Positions 28,834 to 38,927 of a stretch of 64,000 nucleotides of DNA are shown in pieces (positions within the stretch are counted from its first letter, which is position 1; every line of letters begins with the position of its first letter). The position numbers and the translations under genes are program-made. The notes under the pieces are model-generated. The model saw only the letters and a program-made list of their open reading frames with translations, searched no databases and had not been told where the DNA came from. Source of the DNA: Mesorhizobium sp. Root554 (lineage in GTDB: Bacteria; Pseudomonadota; Alphaproteobacteria; Rhizobiales; Rhizobiaceae); contig NZ_LMGA01000001.1 of NCBI RefSeq assembly GCF_001427025.1, forward strand, positions 1,909,222 to 1,973,221, read 5' to 3'.

Positions 28834-29622
28834 ATGTCGAATCAAACCAAGCCGGACCCGGTTCGCTCCGATTTGCTCGAAAAGGCCAGGGCAGAAGGCA
28901 TCCGCCATGGCTATTTCACGCGCGTGGGTGGCGTATCGAACGGCATCTACAGTGGCCTGAATACAGGCATCGGTTCGGCCGACGACCCGCAGTTGGTAGG
29001 GGAAAATCGCCGTCGTGTCGCCGAATGGATGGGCGTGCCCGCAAGCCATCTCCTGAGCGCCTACCAAATCCATTCGCCCGACGTCGTCATCGTCCGCGAG
29101 CCTTTCACTGAGCGGCCACAGGTCGATGCGATCGTCACCGATCGCCCAGGCATCGCCGTCGGCGCATCCAGCGCCGATTGCGGACCGGTCCTGTTCGCCG
29201 ATGCCAAGGCGCGCGTCGTGGCAGCCGCCCATGCCGGCTGGAAGGGCGCGCTGACCGGCGTGCTGGAAAACACCGTGGCGGCCATGGAAAGCATCGGCGC
29301 TCGCCGCGAAAACATCGTGGCCGTGCTTGGCCCGACCATCGGTCCCGACAATTATGAAGTCGGCGCCGAGTTCGTCGCACGCTTCGTCGAGGCGGATGCG
29401 CGCAACCAGGCCTATTTCGTGCCGTCGGCGAAGACCGGTCATGCCATGTTCGATCTCAACCGCTATACGGTGGACCGTCTCGTAAAGGCAGGCGTGATGG
29501 CGCAAGCGCTGAACCGCTGCACCTATGCGGAGGAGGATTTGTTCTATTCCTACCGCCGCACCACCCACCGCCGTGAACCGGATTATGGCCGCCAGATATC
29601 GGCCATCGCATTGGAGGACTGA
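28834..29622 (+). CDS. pgeF: Peptidoglycan editing factor PgeF (laccase-domain family)
   Basis: A 262-residue YfiH-family protein: HGYFTRVGGVSNGIYSGLN, the metal His region in LSAYQIHSPDVV, the ADCGPVLFAD and AAHAGWKGALTGVLENTVAAM motifs with Cys and His ligands, and LGPTIGPDNYEVG. PgeF removes wrongly built L-Ser-containing muropeptide precursors; older names are polyphenol oxidase or multicopper polyphenol oxidase. The start may instead be the ATG at 28795. The M24 gene starts two bases after the stop. Confidence 0.92.
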   Translation: MSNQTKPDPVRSDLLEKARAEGIRHGYFTRVGGVSNGIYSGLNTGIGSADDPQLVGENRRRVAEWMGVPASHLLSAYQIHSPDVVIVREPFTERPQVDAIVTDRPGIAVGASSADCGPVLFADAKARVVAAAHAGWKGALTGVLENTVAAMESIGARRENIVAVLGPTIGPDNYEVGAEFVARFVEADARNQAYFVPSAKTGHAMFDLNRYTVDRLVKAGVMAQALNRCTYAEEDLFYSYRRTTHRREPDYGRQISAIALED

Positions 29623-29624
29623 CC

Positions 29625-30776
29625 ATGGCGCTGCATTTCGAAAAGTCGGAGTTCGACGCCCGCCGCGACCGGCTGATGATCGAGATGGCCGACAAGAAGC
29701 TCGACGCCATCCTGCTGTTTGCGCAGGAAAGCATGTACTGGCTGACCGGCTACGACACGTTCGGCTTCTGCTTCTTCCAGTGCCTGGTGATGAAGGCGGA
29801 CGGGTCGATGGTGCTGTTGACCCGTTCGGCCGATCTGCGCCAGGCGCGCCACACCTCGACCATCGAGAACATCGTCGTCTGGACCGATCGCGCCGACGCC
29901 AATCCGGCCATCGACCTGCGCAACCTTTTGAACGAACTCGACCTGCTCGGTGCGCGCATCGGCGTCGAATACGACACGCATGGGCTGACCGCCCTCAACG
30001 GTCGTCGCCTTGACGAGCAGTTGCAGACCTTCGGCCAGATCGCCGATGCCTCCGGCATGGTCAGCCGGCTGCGGCTGTTCAAGAGCCCGGCCGAAATCGT
30101 CAAGGCGGAGAAGGCAGCCGCCCTTGCCGACGACGCGCTCGATGCCGCGCTCAAGCTGATCAAGCAGGGTGCCGACGAGGCCGCCATCCTGGCCGCCATG
30201 CAAGGCGCGGTCCTTGCCGGCGGTGGTGACTATCCGGCGAACGAATTCGTCATCGGTTCAGGCGTGGACGCCCTCCTCTGCCGCTACAAAGCGGGCCGCC
30301 GCAAGCTGAACAAGAACGACCAGCTGACGCTCGAATGGGCCGGCGTGTTCCATCACTACCACGCCGCCATGATGTCCACGGCGCTGACCGGCAAGGTGTC
30401 CAAACGCCATCAGGAATTGTTCGATGCGGCGCGTGATGCGCTCGCCGCGGTGGAAAAGGCGATGACGCCCGGCAACACCTTCGGCGACGTGTTCGATGCG
30501 CATGCCCGCACCATGGAAGCTCACGGACTGACTCGCCACAGGCTGAATGCCTGCGGCTATTCGCTGGGCGCTCGTTTTGCGCCATCCTGGATGGATTTGC
30601 CAATGTTCTACCAGGACAATCCGGAGCCGATCGCGCCAAACATGACGCTGTTCGCGCATATGATCATCCTGGATTCCGAGGCCGAAACGGCCATGACGCT
30701 TGGCCGCACTTACCTCACCACCGAATCCCAGCCCAAACCCCTCTCCCGCCATGATGTAGACTTGATCGTGCGGTGA
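29625..30776 (+). CDS. M24-family (pita-bread fold) protein with altered metal site
   Basis: A 383-residue protein with the two-domain creatinase/prolidase layout: an N-terminal domain to about 165, then a pita-bread domain. The usual five metal ligands are mostly not conserved. The segment that normally reads LD-x-G...SD reads LEWAG...HAAMMST, and the His motif reads CGYSLGARFAPSWMD. Similar changes occur in metal-independent creatinase and in ectoine hydrolase-like members. It may be an amidase-type hydrolase, not an aminopeptidase. It is two bases behind pgeF. Confidence 0.83.
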   Translation: MALHFEKSEFDARRDRLMIEMADKKLDAILLFAQESMYWLTGYDTFGFCFFQCLVMKADGSMVLLTRSADLRQARHTSTIENIVVWTDRADANPAIDLRNLLNELDLLGARIGVEYDTHGLTALNGRRLDEQLQTFGQIADASGMVSRLRLFKSPAEIVKAEKAAALADDALDAALKLIKQGADEAAILAAMQGAVLAGGGDYPANEFVIGSGVDALLCRYKAGRRKLNKNDQLTLEWAGVFHHYHAAMMSTALTGKVSKRHQELFDAARDALAAVEKAMTPGNTFGDVFDAHARTMEAHGLTRHRLNACGYSLGARFAPSWMDLPMFYQDNPEPIAPNMTLFAHMIILDSEAETAMTLGRTYLTTESQPKPLSRHDVDLIVR

Positions 30777-30828
30777 ATCCGTGTTGGTAAGGATGCGAGG
30801 GCGTCCAGAGTCAGGAGCAACCGGGCAG

Positions 30829-31452
30829 ATGAGGCGATCGCACGCGGCAGCCATGTCCTTGCTCGCGGTGATTTCACTATCGGCGTGCAACAGCGCCAAC
30901 GACGTGCTCCAGCCCTCTCCGACGACCACGCAGTCGGCCCAGTTGCCTCCGCCACCGTCCGCCTCGACGACTCCCGTTCCATCGACGCAGGCGACCCCCG
31001 TCGCGCCGGCGACCTCTGCAAATCCCACTGCTTCGCCCCCGGCAACAAGCCCTGCCACGGCGCCGAAAGTCGCCTCCCTGACCAGGGTAAAGCTGCAGAT
31101 TGCCCCCATTGTCGGCGCATCGGTGGAAGCGGCGACGCCGCTCACCGAACGCCTGGCGGCGCGCGCCCGCGAGCGCGGCATCCAGCTTGTCGGCGGCTCC
31201 GACCGTTCGGCGACGCATGCGCTGAAGGGTTATTTCTCCGTCCTCAGCGAAGGCAAGAACACGACGGTCATCTACGTCTGGGATGTTTATGACCCGGCGG
31301 GAAATCGCTTGCACCGCATAAGCGGCCAGCAAAAGACCCCTTCTGCCAACGGCGCGGAGGGTTGGACCGCGGTATCGCCCGCCGTCATGCAGACAATCGC
31401 CGACTCCACCATAGATCAGTTGAGCACCTGGCTGGCCGGCACCGTCGGCTGA
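30829..31452 (+). CDS. Lipoprotein with Pro/Thr/Ser-rich linker
   Basis: A 207-residue protein from the ATG at 30829, which follows AGGAG. The signal peptide ends in a lipobox (LSAC). About 70 residues of Pro/Ser/Thr/Ala low complexity follow, then a folded domain of about 110 residues (VKLQIAPIVGASVEAATPLTERLAARARERG, YFSVLSEGKNTTVIYVWDVYD). The domain looks like envelope lipoproteins that bind beta-barrel or polysaccharide components, but I do not recognise the family. It lies between the M24 gene and prs. Confidence 0.72.
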   Translation: MRRSHAAAMSLLAVISLSACNSANDVLQPSPTTTQSAQLPPPPSASTTPVPSTQATPVAPATSANPTASPPATSPATAPKVASLTRVKLQIAPIVGASVEAATPLTERLAARARERGIQLVGGSDRSATHALKGYFSVLSEGKNTTVIYVWDVYDPAGNRLHRISGQQKTPSANGAEGWTAVSPAVMQTIADSTIDQLSTWLAGTVG

Positions 31453-31509
31453 CCAGGGCGCGCCGATACACCTTATATTTGGATTCCCGCGTGAATCCGC
31501 ATCGCGGTG

Positions 31510-31537
31510 CTTGCAATACCGACCAAGCCAGCTAAAA
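31510..31537 (+). promoter_or_regulatory. Candidate promoter of prs
   Basis: CTTGCA and CTAAAA are 16 bases apart, which fits the rhizobial housekeeping pattern loosely. It begins about 60 bases upstream of the prs start. Confidence 0.35.
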
Positions 31538-31570
31538 GCGCCTTGAAAATCCTTCTATCGGGATCGGTGC

Positions 31571-32506
<936 letters not shown>

Positions 32507-32586
32507 GCGCCGCGCGGGTCATGAGCGAGGCATCTCCGATGCTCCCGTCGTGGTCCAACCTCGCATAAATGGCGACGCCCGACCGC

Positions 32587-32867
32587 TTAGACTGGACGTT
32601 CCGCTTTGTCGCTCCGGTAGAGCTTGACGTGAGAATCCCGCAGGGTAATCCGCGGCCCCTTCGCGATTTTGCGCCAGGCCTGCCAGGATTCCTGGTCACG
32701 CCAGCATTCGAAAAGGTTGATCCGTTCCGGATCGACCGGGTCCGCACTGATCGACAGGTCGAGGCAGCCTTCCTGCTGTCTCGCTCTTCCGACCATGGCG
32801 GCGAACGCTGCCACGGCAGCGTCGCGTTTGCCGCTCTGGTGCGCGAGTATCCAGCAATGATGATCAT
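32587..32867 (-). pseudogene. Antibiotic-biosynthesis monooxygenase-like gene with a frameshift
   Basis: The ATG at 32867 follows a very strong AGGAGGAGGG and encodes MIIIAGY, the normal start of an ABM-domain protein. The rest of the domain (GKRDAAVAAFAAMVGRARQQ, CLDLSISADPVDPERINLF, CWRDQESWQAW) lies in another frame of the same strand and runs to the stop at 32587. One base appears to have been lost between about 32830 and 32850. The downstream frame is open to 32946 but has no start site there. The gene is probably inactive unless the sequence has an error. Confidence 0.7.
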
Positions 32868-32942
32868 GATCCCTCCTCCTTCCGTGCATTGATCTGTCGC
32901 AGCACCCTGCGGAGAACCGCAGGGCGATGAAGCGTTGCACGG

Positions 32943-33320
32943 TCACGCAGGCAGGGGCGCGGCCTGACCCGGCGATTTGGAATAGCCCAGGGCTTCTACG
33001 ATCCGGCCGTCACGAACGCGCATCAGATTGACGCCGCGAACCGACCCGCCGTCGCCGAAATTGAAGCGCCAACGAATGATGGCCCGGTCATCCATCGCCA
33101 CCGTGTCTTCCACCTCGAAATAGGAAACGCTGTCGGCCACGAGCGCCTGCCAGAAAGCCAGACAGACGTCGTAGCCTTCGTAGCGCGTACCGTTGGGCGC
33201 CGGCTGGATCGACTCCATCACGCAATCCGGCGCGACCAGGTCTTCGAGGATGGCGGGATTGTGTTCAAGGAACGCCTGATTGAACCGACGCATAATTTCA
33301 GATGTCTCTTTCGTCTGCAT
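32943..33320 (-). CDS. SnoaL/NTF2-like small protein
   Basis: A 125-residue cone-fold protein from the ATG at 33320, after GGAGG: EIMRRFNQAFLEHNPAILEDLV, DCVMESIQPAPNGTRYEGYD, FWQALV, and the VEDTVAMDDRAIIRWRFNFGDGG sheet. These proteins bind or isomerise small hydrophobic molecules, and the ligand is not known. It is divergent from a TetR regulator and has two matching operators in the gap, so it is the likely regulated gene. Confidence 0.82.
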   Translation of the reverse strand: MQTKETSEIMRRFNQAFLEHNPAILEDLVAPDCVMESIQPAPNGTRYEGYDVCLAFWQALVADSVSYFEVEDTVAMDDRAIIRWRFNFGDGGSVRGVNLMRVRDGRIVEALGYSKSPGQAAPLPA

Positions 33321-33339
33321 GATTTCCTCCAAACAATGG

Positions 33340-33383
33340 ACAGACAGGTCTGTCTGTCAATTGCAATATACAGACCTGTCTGT
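33340..33383. promoter_or_regulatory. Two TetR operators in the divergent gap
   Basis: ACAGAC-AG-GTCTGT at 33340-33353 and ACAGAC-CT-GTCTGT at 33370-33383 are two palindromes, 30 bases centre to centre, and each is the reverse complement of the other. They lie between the NTF2-like gene and the tetR-like gene and probably bind its product. Confidence 0.7.
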
Positions 33384-33394
33384 TAGCGTCAAGC

Positions 33395-33973
33395 ATGAAG
33401 CGAAAAATCTCCGGGACTGCCACCGAAACGACGCCACCACGACGTCGGCTGCTCGATACCGCGACCCGCCTCTTCTATGAGGGAGGCATCCACGCCATCG
33501 GCATCGATCGCATCATCGCGGAGGCCGGCGTGGCCAAGGCGACTTTCTACAACCATTTTCCGTCGAAGGATGAACTTGTCCTCGCCTACATCGAGGAGCA
33601 GGACCGGCTCGGACGGACGGCCGTCGCATCCCTCCCGAAACAGCCTCCAAGGCAGATGATCGCCGCCATCATAGGCCGCATTGGCGAGGCGGTTGTGGCG
33701 GGGCCTTGGCGGGGCTGTCCATTCCTCAACGCGGCGGCCGAGTATCCCGATCCGGCCAGCCCGGTGCGACGGGCCATCGAGGCGCGCCGCACATGGTATC
33801 ACGGCACCCTCCGGCGCCTGCTTGCCGAGGACGGCGATCCCAGCCCTCCGGTGACGGCGGCTCTTCTCGTGGCGGTTTCAGACGGCCTTCTGGAGAGCGC
33901 CTATCTGGACGACGCCAAGGCAGTTCCTGCCCTTGTCCGGGAAGCGGTGGAAAGGTTGCTGCCTCGGAAGTGA
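33395..33973 (+). CDS. TetR-family transcriptional regulator
   Basis: A 192-residue protein. The N-terminal helix-turn-helix is typical: LLDTATRLFYEGGIHAIGIDRIIAEAGVAKATFYNHFPSKDELVLAYI. The C-terminal half is a ligand domain with WRGCPFLNAAAEYPDPASPVRR, seen in regulators of small-molecule stress genes. It starts 11 bases after the second operator, so it probably represses itself and the divergent gene. The 28-base gap to the AraC gene has no clear terminator. Confidence 0.9.
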   Translation: MKRKISGTATETTPPRRRLLDTATRLFYEGGIHAIGIDRIIAEAGVAKATFYNHFPSKDELVLAYIEEQDRLGRTAVASLPKQPPRQMIAAIIGRIGEAVVAGPWRGCPFLNAAAEYPDPASPVRRAIEARRTWYHGTLRRLLAEDGDPSPPVTAALLVAVSDGLLESAYLDDAKAVPALVREAVERLLPRK

Positions 33974-34001
33974 CCGACGCCCATTACGGGCTGGTCGATG
34001 C

Positions 34002-34838
34002 CTACACCGCCTCGCCCTTGCCGCGCAGATACGCCCGCGGCGAGGTTCCCAGCATCCGCTTGAACATGGTGGTGAAGGCGGGCACGCTGTCATAGCCGAG
34101 GTCGAGGGCCACGCGCGTCACCGGTTCGCCGTCGGCGAGGCGTGGCAGGGCGGCGAAAAGCAACGCCTGCTGGCGCCATGTCGACAGCGACAATCCGGTC
34201 TGCCGGTGGAAGACCCGGGTGAATGTGCGGCGGCTCATGCCGACGGCTTCCGCCCATTCGTGGATCGTCGCGTGGGGCGATGGCGACGCCACGAAGCGCC
34301 GGCACAGCGCCGCGATGCGCGCATCGGCCGGAAACGGCAGCCCGAGCGGGCGTTCGGGCATGGTCGGGATCTCGTGCAGCATCAGCGTCAACAGAAGTGT
34401 GTTGCGCGCCGAAGGCTCCTCATCCGGAAGCGCCACCGCCTCGATGATCAGGCTGCGCATCAGGGCGCTGACGCCGACGACCCTCAGCCCGGACGGCAGC
34501 CCTTCGATGGCTTCGGGATCGACATAGAGCGACCGCATGGAGACCCGGCCCAGCATGTTCACCGTGTGAGCGATACCGGCCGGTATCCACATGGCGTGAT
34601 CGGGGGGGACCATCCAACTCCCATAGCGGGTCTTGACCAGAACGACCCCGGTCAACGCATGAAGCAACTGGCTGCGGCTGTGGCGGTGTTCCGGCACCTC
34701 ATAGCCATCCGGATATTCCGACGGCAAGCCGACGATCGGACCCTCGACCTGCTCCAGCCACGCCAGCCTGTCGGAATGCTGGCGCACCAGATTGGTCGAA
34801 GGACCCTCAAGAAAAGAAATCCACTGCGTCGAAGACAT
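34002..34838 (-). CDS. AraC-family regulator with N-terminal cupin
   Basis: A 278-residue protein from the ATG at 34838. The N-terminal cupin half (EVPEHRHSRSQLLHALTGVVLVK, MWIPAGIAHTVNM) binds an effector. The C-terminal half has two helix-turn-helix motifs (TIHEWAEAVGMSRRTFTRVFHRQTG, VTRVALDLGYDSVPAFTTMFKRMLGTSP). The frame is open further upstream, but that part overlaps the MFS promoter and has no family match. It is divergent from the Fsr-like exporter, a common regulator-exporter pairing. Confidence 0.88.
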   Translation of the reverse strand: MSSTQWISFLEGPSTNLVRQHSDRLAWLEQVEGPIVGLPSEYPDGYEVPEHRHSRSQLLHALTGVVLVKTRYGSWMVPPDHAMWIPAGIAHTVNMLGRVSMRSLYVDPEAIEGLPSGLRVVGVSALMRSLIIEAVALPDEEPSARNTLLLTLMLHEIPTMPERPLGLPFPADARIAALCRRFVASPSPHATIHEWAEAVGMSRRTFTRVFHRQTGLSLSTWRQQALLFAALPRLADGEPVTRVALDLGYDSVPAFTTMFKRMLGTSPRAYLRGKGEAV

Positions 34839-34941
34839 GGCCCACTCGCGTAATAAATGGACCAAACCACGAAAGAAGTAGCATCGCAACCGGATTATAA
34901 GCGCGGCGCGGCACAGTGACGCCAGAAGACCGGAGACCAAA

Positions 34942-36153
34942 GTGAGTACGACGACGACAGCGGGACGCAGCCAGGCCGAAGCGACCACCTTCGCCATCAT
35001 CCTGGCCGTGAGCCTTTGCCATTGCATCAACGACATCATGCAGTCGCTTCTGGCCGCCATCTACCCGTTGCTGAAGACGAACTACCAGCTCGATTTCTGG
35101 CAGATCGGCCTGCTCACCTTCACATTCCAGCTCACGGCCTCGCTGCTGCAGCCGGCCATCGGCGCGATCACCGACAAGCGGCCGATGCCTTATTCGCTCC
35201 CCTATGGCATGGCTGCGTCGCTGATCGGCCTGATCGTTCTGGCCTATGCCGGACACTACTGGCTGCTGCTGATCGGCGCGTCGCTGATCGGCATCGGCTC
35301 GGCCATCTTCCATCCGGAATCCTCGCGCATCGCCCGCTTCGCGTCCGGCGGCCGCTTCGGCTTGGCGCAGTCGCTGTTCCAGGTCGGCGGCAATTTCGGC
35401 CAGTCTCTCGGCCCGTTGCTGGCGGCCTTCATCGTCGTGCCGATGGGGCAGCAGAGCCTCGCCTGGTTTTCTGTCGCCTCGCTCGCTGGTATCGTCATTC
35501 TCTGGCAGGTCGGAGGCTGGTACAGCCGGCGCCGCGCCAATGCGCCCAAGGCCGCCAGACATCCCGCCGCACGGACCTTCTCGCGCAACCGCATTCTCGC
35601 GACGCTCGCCGTGCTGGCCATACTGGTGTGCAGCAAGAACGCCTACATCTCCAGCATATCGAGCTACTACACCTTCTACTCCATCGAGAAGTTCGGCGTT
35701 TCCGTGCAGATGTCGCAGGTCATGCTGTTCCTCTTCCTGGGGTCGGCCGCGCTGGGCATCCTGCTTGGCGGTCCCTTCGGCGATCGCTATGGCCAGAAAA
35801 CCATGATCTGGTTTTCGATCGTCGGCGTCCTGCCCTTCACGCTGGCCCTGCCTTACGCCAACCTCGAATGGACCATGATCCTGACCGTCATTATCGGCCT
35901 GATCCTGTCTTCGGCCTTCTCGAACATCGTCGTGTTCGCACAGGAACTGGTGCCGGGCCGCGTCGGCATGATCGCCGGAATCTTCTTCGGCTTCGCCTTC
36001 GGCATCGGCGGCATCGCGGCTGCGGTGCTCGGCGTCGTCGCCGACGCCAAGGGCATCGAGTTCGTCTTCAAGCTCTGCTCCTACCTGCCGCTGATCGGTC
36101 TCTTGACGATCTTCCTGCCGAACATCCGGGAGCCCAAGGAAGTAACGGCCTGA
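34942..36153 (+). CDS. MFS transporter, fosmidomycin-resistance (Fsr) type
   Basis: A 403-residue protein with about 12 hydrophobic helices and Fsr-type features: SLCHCINDIMQSLLAAIYPLLK, LTFTFQLTASLLQPAIGAITDKRP, IGIGSAIFHPESSRIARFASGGR. It starts at a GTG (34942). Relatives export fosmidomycin and other drugs by proton antiport. The actual substrate is unknown. It is paired with the divergent AraC regulator. Confidence 0.88.
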   Translation: MSTTTTAGRSQAEATTFAIILAVSLCHCINDIMQSLLAAIYPLLKTNYQLDFWQIGLLTFTFQLTASLLQPAIGAITDKRPMPYSLPYGMAASLIGLIVLAYAGHYWLLLIGASLIGIGSAIFHPESSRIARFASGGRFGLAQSLFQVGGNFGQSLGPLLAAFIVVPMGQQSLAWFSVASLAGIVILWQVGGWYSRRRANAPKAARHPAARTFSRNRILATLAVLAILVCSKNAYISSISSYYTFYSIEKFGVSVQMSQVMLFLFLGSAALGILLGGPFGDRYGQKTMIWFSIVGVLPFTLALPYANLEWTMILTVIIGLILSSAFSNIVVFAQELVPGRVGMIAGIFFGFAFGIGGIAAAVLGVVADAKGIEFVFKLCSYLPLIGLLTIFLPNIREPKEVTA

Positions 36154-36167
36154 GACCCGGCGTCCGG

Positions 36168-36196
36168 CTTGCAGAGCCGGCTGCCTTCGGCTATAG
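36168..36196 (+). promoter_or_regulatory. Promoter of rplY (CTTGCA-N17-CTATAG)
   Basis: The spacing and sequence match the rhizobial housekeeping promoter pattern very well. The leader that follows contains a perfect 8-bp hairpin at 36240-36258 (AGCCGCGG-ATA-CCGCGGCT) before the rplY start at 36326, which may serve leader regulation or be an upstream terminator. Confidence 0.6.
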
Positions 36197-36325
36197 AGCC
36201 GCCACCCGCGTAGACACCCTTGGAGGCAACGCGGACGGGAGCCGCGGATACCGCGGCTTTCGACATTTTCGGAACCCGGCATCCGGCGCCCGGAAATGCT
36301 CCAGTAACACGCGAAAGGAAATGCC

Positions 36326-36985
36326 ATGAGCCACGACGCTTATGAGCTGAAAGCCGAAGCGCGCGAACAGGTCGGTAAGGGGTCCGCCCGTGCAGTTCGC
36401 CGCGATGGTAAAGTGCCTGCAGTTATCTACGGCGAAAAGCAGCCTCCCCTGGCGATCGCTCTGTCGTACAAGGAAATCTACTACAAGATTCACGGCGGCG
36501 GTTTCCTGACCACCATCGCGACCATCGATGTCGGCGGCAAGAAAATCCAGGTTCTGCCGAAGGACTACCAGCTGGACCCGGTCAAAGACTTCCCGATGCA
36601 TGTCGATTTCCTGCGTGTCGGCAAGAACACCGAAGTCAACGTCAACGTGCCGGTTCACTTCATCAATGAAGAGAAGTCCCCCGGCATCAAGCGTGGCGGC
36701 GTGCTGAACATCGTTCGTCACGAAGTGGAATTCCACTGCCCGGCCAACGCAATCCCGGAATTCATCACCATCGATGTGGCCGGCGCCGAGATTGGCGACT
36801 CGTTCCACATCTCGGCTGTGAAGCTGCCAGAAGGCGTGAAGCCGGTCATTTCCGACCGCGACTTCACCATCGCCACCATTGCCGGTTCTTCGGCGATGAA
36901 GCCGGAAGCCGAGGAGACCGCGGAAGCTGAAGCGGCCGAGGACGAGGCTTCGGCCGAGACCGAGGAAGAAGAAGAGAAAGAATAG
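36326..36985 (+). CDS. rplY: Ribosomal protein bL25, CTC type
   Basis: A 219-residue protein. It has the L25 5S-rRNA-binding domain (about 1-95: [30 protein letters not shown]) and the additional C-terminal CTC domain (about 100-190), followed by an acidic tail of about 25 residues dominated by Glu and Ala. It binds 5S rRNA in the large subunit. It is followed by pth in the same direction. Confidence 0.95.
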   Translation: MSHDAYELKAEAREQVGKGSARAVRRDGKVPAVIYGEKQPPLAIALSYKEIYYKIHGGGFLTTIATIDVGGKKIQVLPKDYQLDPVKDFPMHVDFLRVGKNTEVNVNVPVHFINEEKSPGIKRGGVLNIVRHEVEFHCPANAIPEFITIDVAGAEIGDSFHISAVKLPEGVKPVISDRDFTIATIAGSSAMKPEAEETAEAEAAEDEASAETEEEEEKE

Positions 36986-37011
36986 TTTCGGCATAACGGG
37001 AGGCCGATCGG

Positions 37012-37737
37012 ATGCTGCTGTTCGCAGGTCTCGGCAATCCGGGAACGAAATATGCCGGCAACAGGCACAATGTCGGTTTCATGGCGGCGGACGCGATTGC
37101 CCGCCGCCATTCCTTTTCGCCCTGGTCGCGCAAGTTCCAGGCCGAGATCGCCGAAGGCAAGATCGGCGGCGAGCGCGTTCTCCTCATCAAGCCACAGACC
37201 TTCATGAACCTCTCCGGCCAGTCGGTCGGCGAGGCGCTGCGCTTCTACAAGCTCGATGCGTCCGCGGTTACCGTCTTCTACGACGAGATCGACCTCGTGG
37301 CGGGCAAGGTGCGGGTCAAGGTCGGCGGCGGCTCCGGTGGCCATAACGGCATCCGCTCGCTCGACCAGCACATCGGCAATGCCTATCGGCGCGTGCGCAT
37401 CGGCGTCGGCCATCCGGGCATCAAGGAAATGGTGCATGGCCATGTGCTTGGTGACTTCTCCAAAGCTGACCGCGAATGGCTGGACGTGCTGTTGGACTCC
37501 ATCGCCGATAGCGCCGACCTGCTTGCCAAAGGCGACGACGGCGCCTTCATGAACCGCATCACGCTGGCGCTGCGCGACAAGCTGCAGCCGACCGGTCCCG
37601 ATGATGCGCCACCGCCTAAAAAAAAACCTGGCGCCCAGAGCCATATCCGCCAGGCGCGTCCGCAGCCGCCGGTGGCCAAGCTGCCAGAGAGCGGCCCCAT
37701 GGCAGCCATGCTGAAGAAGCTGTTCGGCAAGGATTGA
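37012..37737 (+). CDS. pth: Peptidyl-tRNA hydrolase
   Basis: A 241-residue enzyme that cleaves peptidyl-tRNA to recycle tRNA. Motifs are [16 protein letters not shown] (catalytic H19), [27 protein letters not shown] and [17 protein letters not shown]. It is longer than E. coli Pth (194 residues) because of a basic, Pro-rich tail of about 45 residues. It starts 26 bases after rplY, an arrangement shared by many alphaproteobacteria. Confidence 0.97.
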   Translation: MLLFAGLGNPGTKYAGNRHNVGFMAADAIARRHSFSPWSRKFQAEIAEGKIGGERVLLIKPQTFMNLSGQSVGEALRFYKLDASAVTVFYDEIDLVAGKVRVKVGGGSGGHNGIRSLDQHIGNAYRRVRIGVGHPGIKEMVHGHVLGDFSKADREWLDVLLDSIADSADLLAKGDDGAFMNRITLALRDKLQPTGPDDAPPPKKKPGAQSHIRQARPQPPVAKLPESGPMAAMLKKLFGKD

Positions 37738-37755
37738 GGGATCGGCAGCGAAAGG

Positions 37756-37785
37756 CTTGACGATCCTCTCCGCTTTCGCCCATAG
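37756..37785 (+). promoter_or_regulatory. Candidate promoter of ychF (CTTGAC-N18-CCATAG)
   Basis: A good -35 and a reasonable -10 lie in the pth-ychF gap, about 40 bases upstream of the ychF start. Confidence 0.5.
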
Positions 37786-37823
37786 CCCTGAGCAAATCTG
37801 TTTCTCGATAAGGCTTTATCATC

Positions 37824-38927
37824 ATGGGTTTCAAATGCGGCATCGTCGGCCTGCCCAATGTCGGCAAGTCGACGCTTTTCAATGCGCTGACCAGAACGGC
37901 CGCGGCGCAGGCCGCCAACTATCCTTTCTGCACCATCGAACCGAACACCGGCGAGGTGGCGGTTCCGGACCCGCGGCTCGAAAAGATCGCAGCCGTCGCC
38001 AAGTCGAAGGAAATCATCCCGACCCGCATCTCCTTCGTCGACATCGCCGGACTGGTGCGTGGCGCATCCAAGGGGGAAGGCCTGGGCAACCAGTTCCTCG
38101 CCAACATCCGCGAGGTAGACGCCATCGTCCACGTTCTGCGTTGTTTCGAGGATGACGACATCACCCATGTGGAAGGCCGCATCGACCCCGTCGCCGACGC
38201 CGAGACCGTCGAAACCGAGCTGATGCTCTCCGATCTCGAAAGCCTCGAGCGCCGCATCGTGCAGATCCGCAAACGCGCCCAGGGCAAGGACAAGGAAGCG
38301 CTTGGCGTGCTGCCGATCATGGAAAAGGCGCTGAAACTCCTGCAGGATGGCCGTCCCGTGCGCGTGCTGCTGCAGGATATTTCCGACGAGGACCTGCCGA
38401 TCCTCCACGGCCTCAACCTGCTCACATCCCACCCGGTGCTCTATGTCTGCAACGTCGCCGAGGCTGACGCCGCCACCGGCAACGAGCACACCAATGCGGT
38501 GGAATCGATGGCGACGCCGCAGGGCGCCCGCACTGTCATCATCTCGGCGGCGATCGAGGCGGAAGTGGCCCAGCTCCCCGACGAGGAAGAGCACGAATTT
38601 CTTGCCTCGATGGGCCTGGAGGAGCCCGGTCTCGATAAGCTGATCCGTGCCGGATACGAGCTTCTCGACCTCATCACCTATTTCACCGCCGGTCCGAAGG
38701 AGACCCGCGCCTGGACCATCGAGCGTGGCACCAAGGCGCCGGGCGCGGCCGGCGTCATCCACACCGACTTCGAACGCGGCTTCATCCGCGCCCAGACCAT
38801 CGCCTACAACGACTTCGTCACGCTCGGCGGCGAAGTCGCGGCCAAGGAGGCTGGCAAGGCGCGCGACGAAGGCAAGGAATATGTCGTGCAGGACGGCGAC
38901 GTGATGCTGTTCAAGTTCAACACCTGA
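37824..38927 (+). CDS. ychF: Redox-regulated ATPase YchF
   Basis: A 367-residue OBG-family P-loop protein that prefers ATP to GTP. It has G1 GLPNVGKST (9-17), G3 DIAGLVRGASKGEGLGNQFL, a YchF-type NVAEAD instead of NKxD, and a C-terminal TGS domain ending VQDGDVMLFKFNT. It associates with ribosomes and affects the oxidative-stress response. Confidence 0.97.
   Translation: MGFKCGIVGLPNVGKSTLFNALTRTAAAQAANYPFCTIEPNTGEVAVPDPRLEKIAAVAKSKEIIPTRISFVDIAGLVRGASKGEGLGNQFLANIREVDAIVHVLRCFEDDDITHVEGRIDPVADAETVETELMLSDLESLERRIVQIRKRAQGKDKEALGVLPIMEKALKLLQDGRPVRVLLQDISDEDLPILHGLNLLTSHPVLYVCNVAEADAATGNEHTNAVESMATPQGARTVIISAAIEAEVAQLPDEEEHEFLASMGLEEPGLDKLIRAGYELLDLITYFTAGPKETRAWTIERGTKAPGAAGVIHTDFERGFIRAQTIAYNDFVTLGGEVAAKEAGKARDEGKEYVVQDGDVMLFKFNT

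Noticed and set aside
33389..33802. Minus-strand frame opposite tetR
   Set aside because: Antisense to a textbook TetR protein, without its own site or motif.
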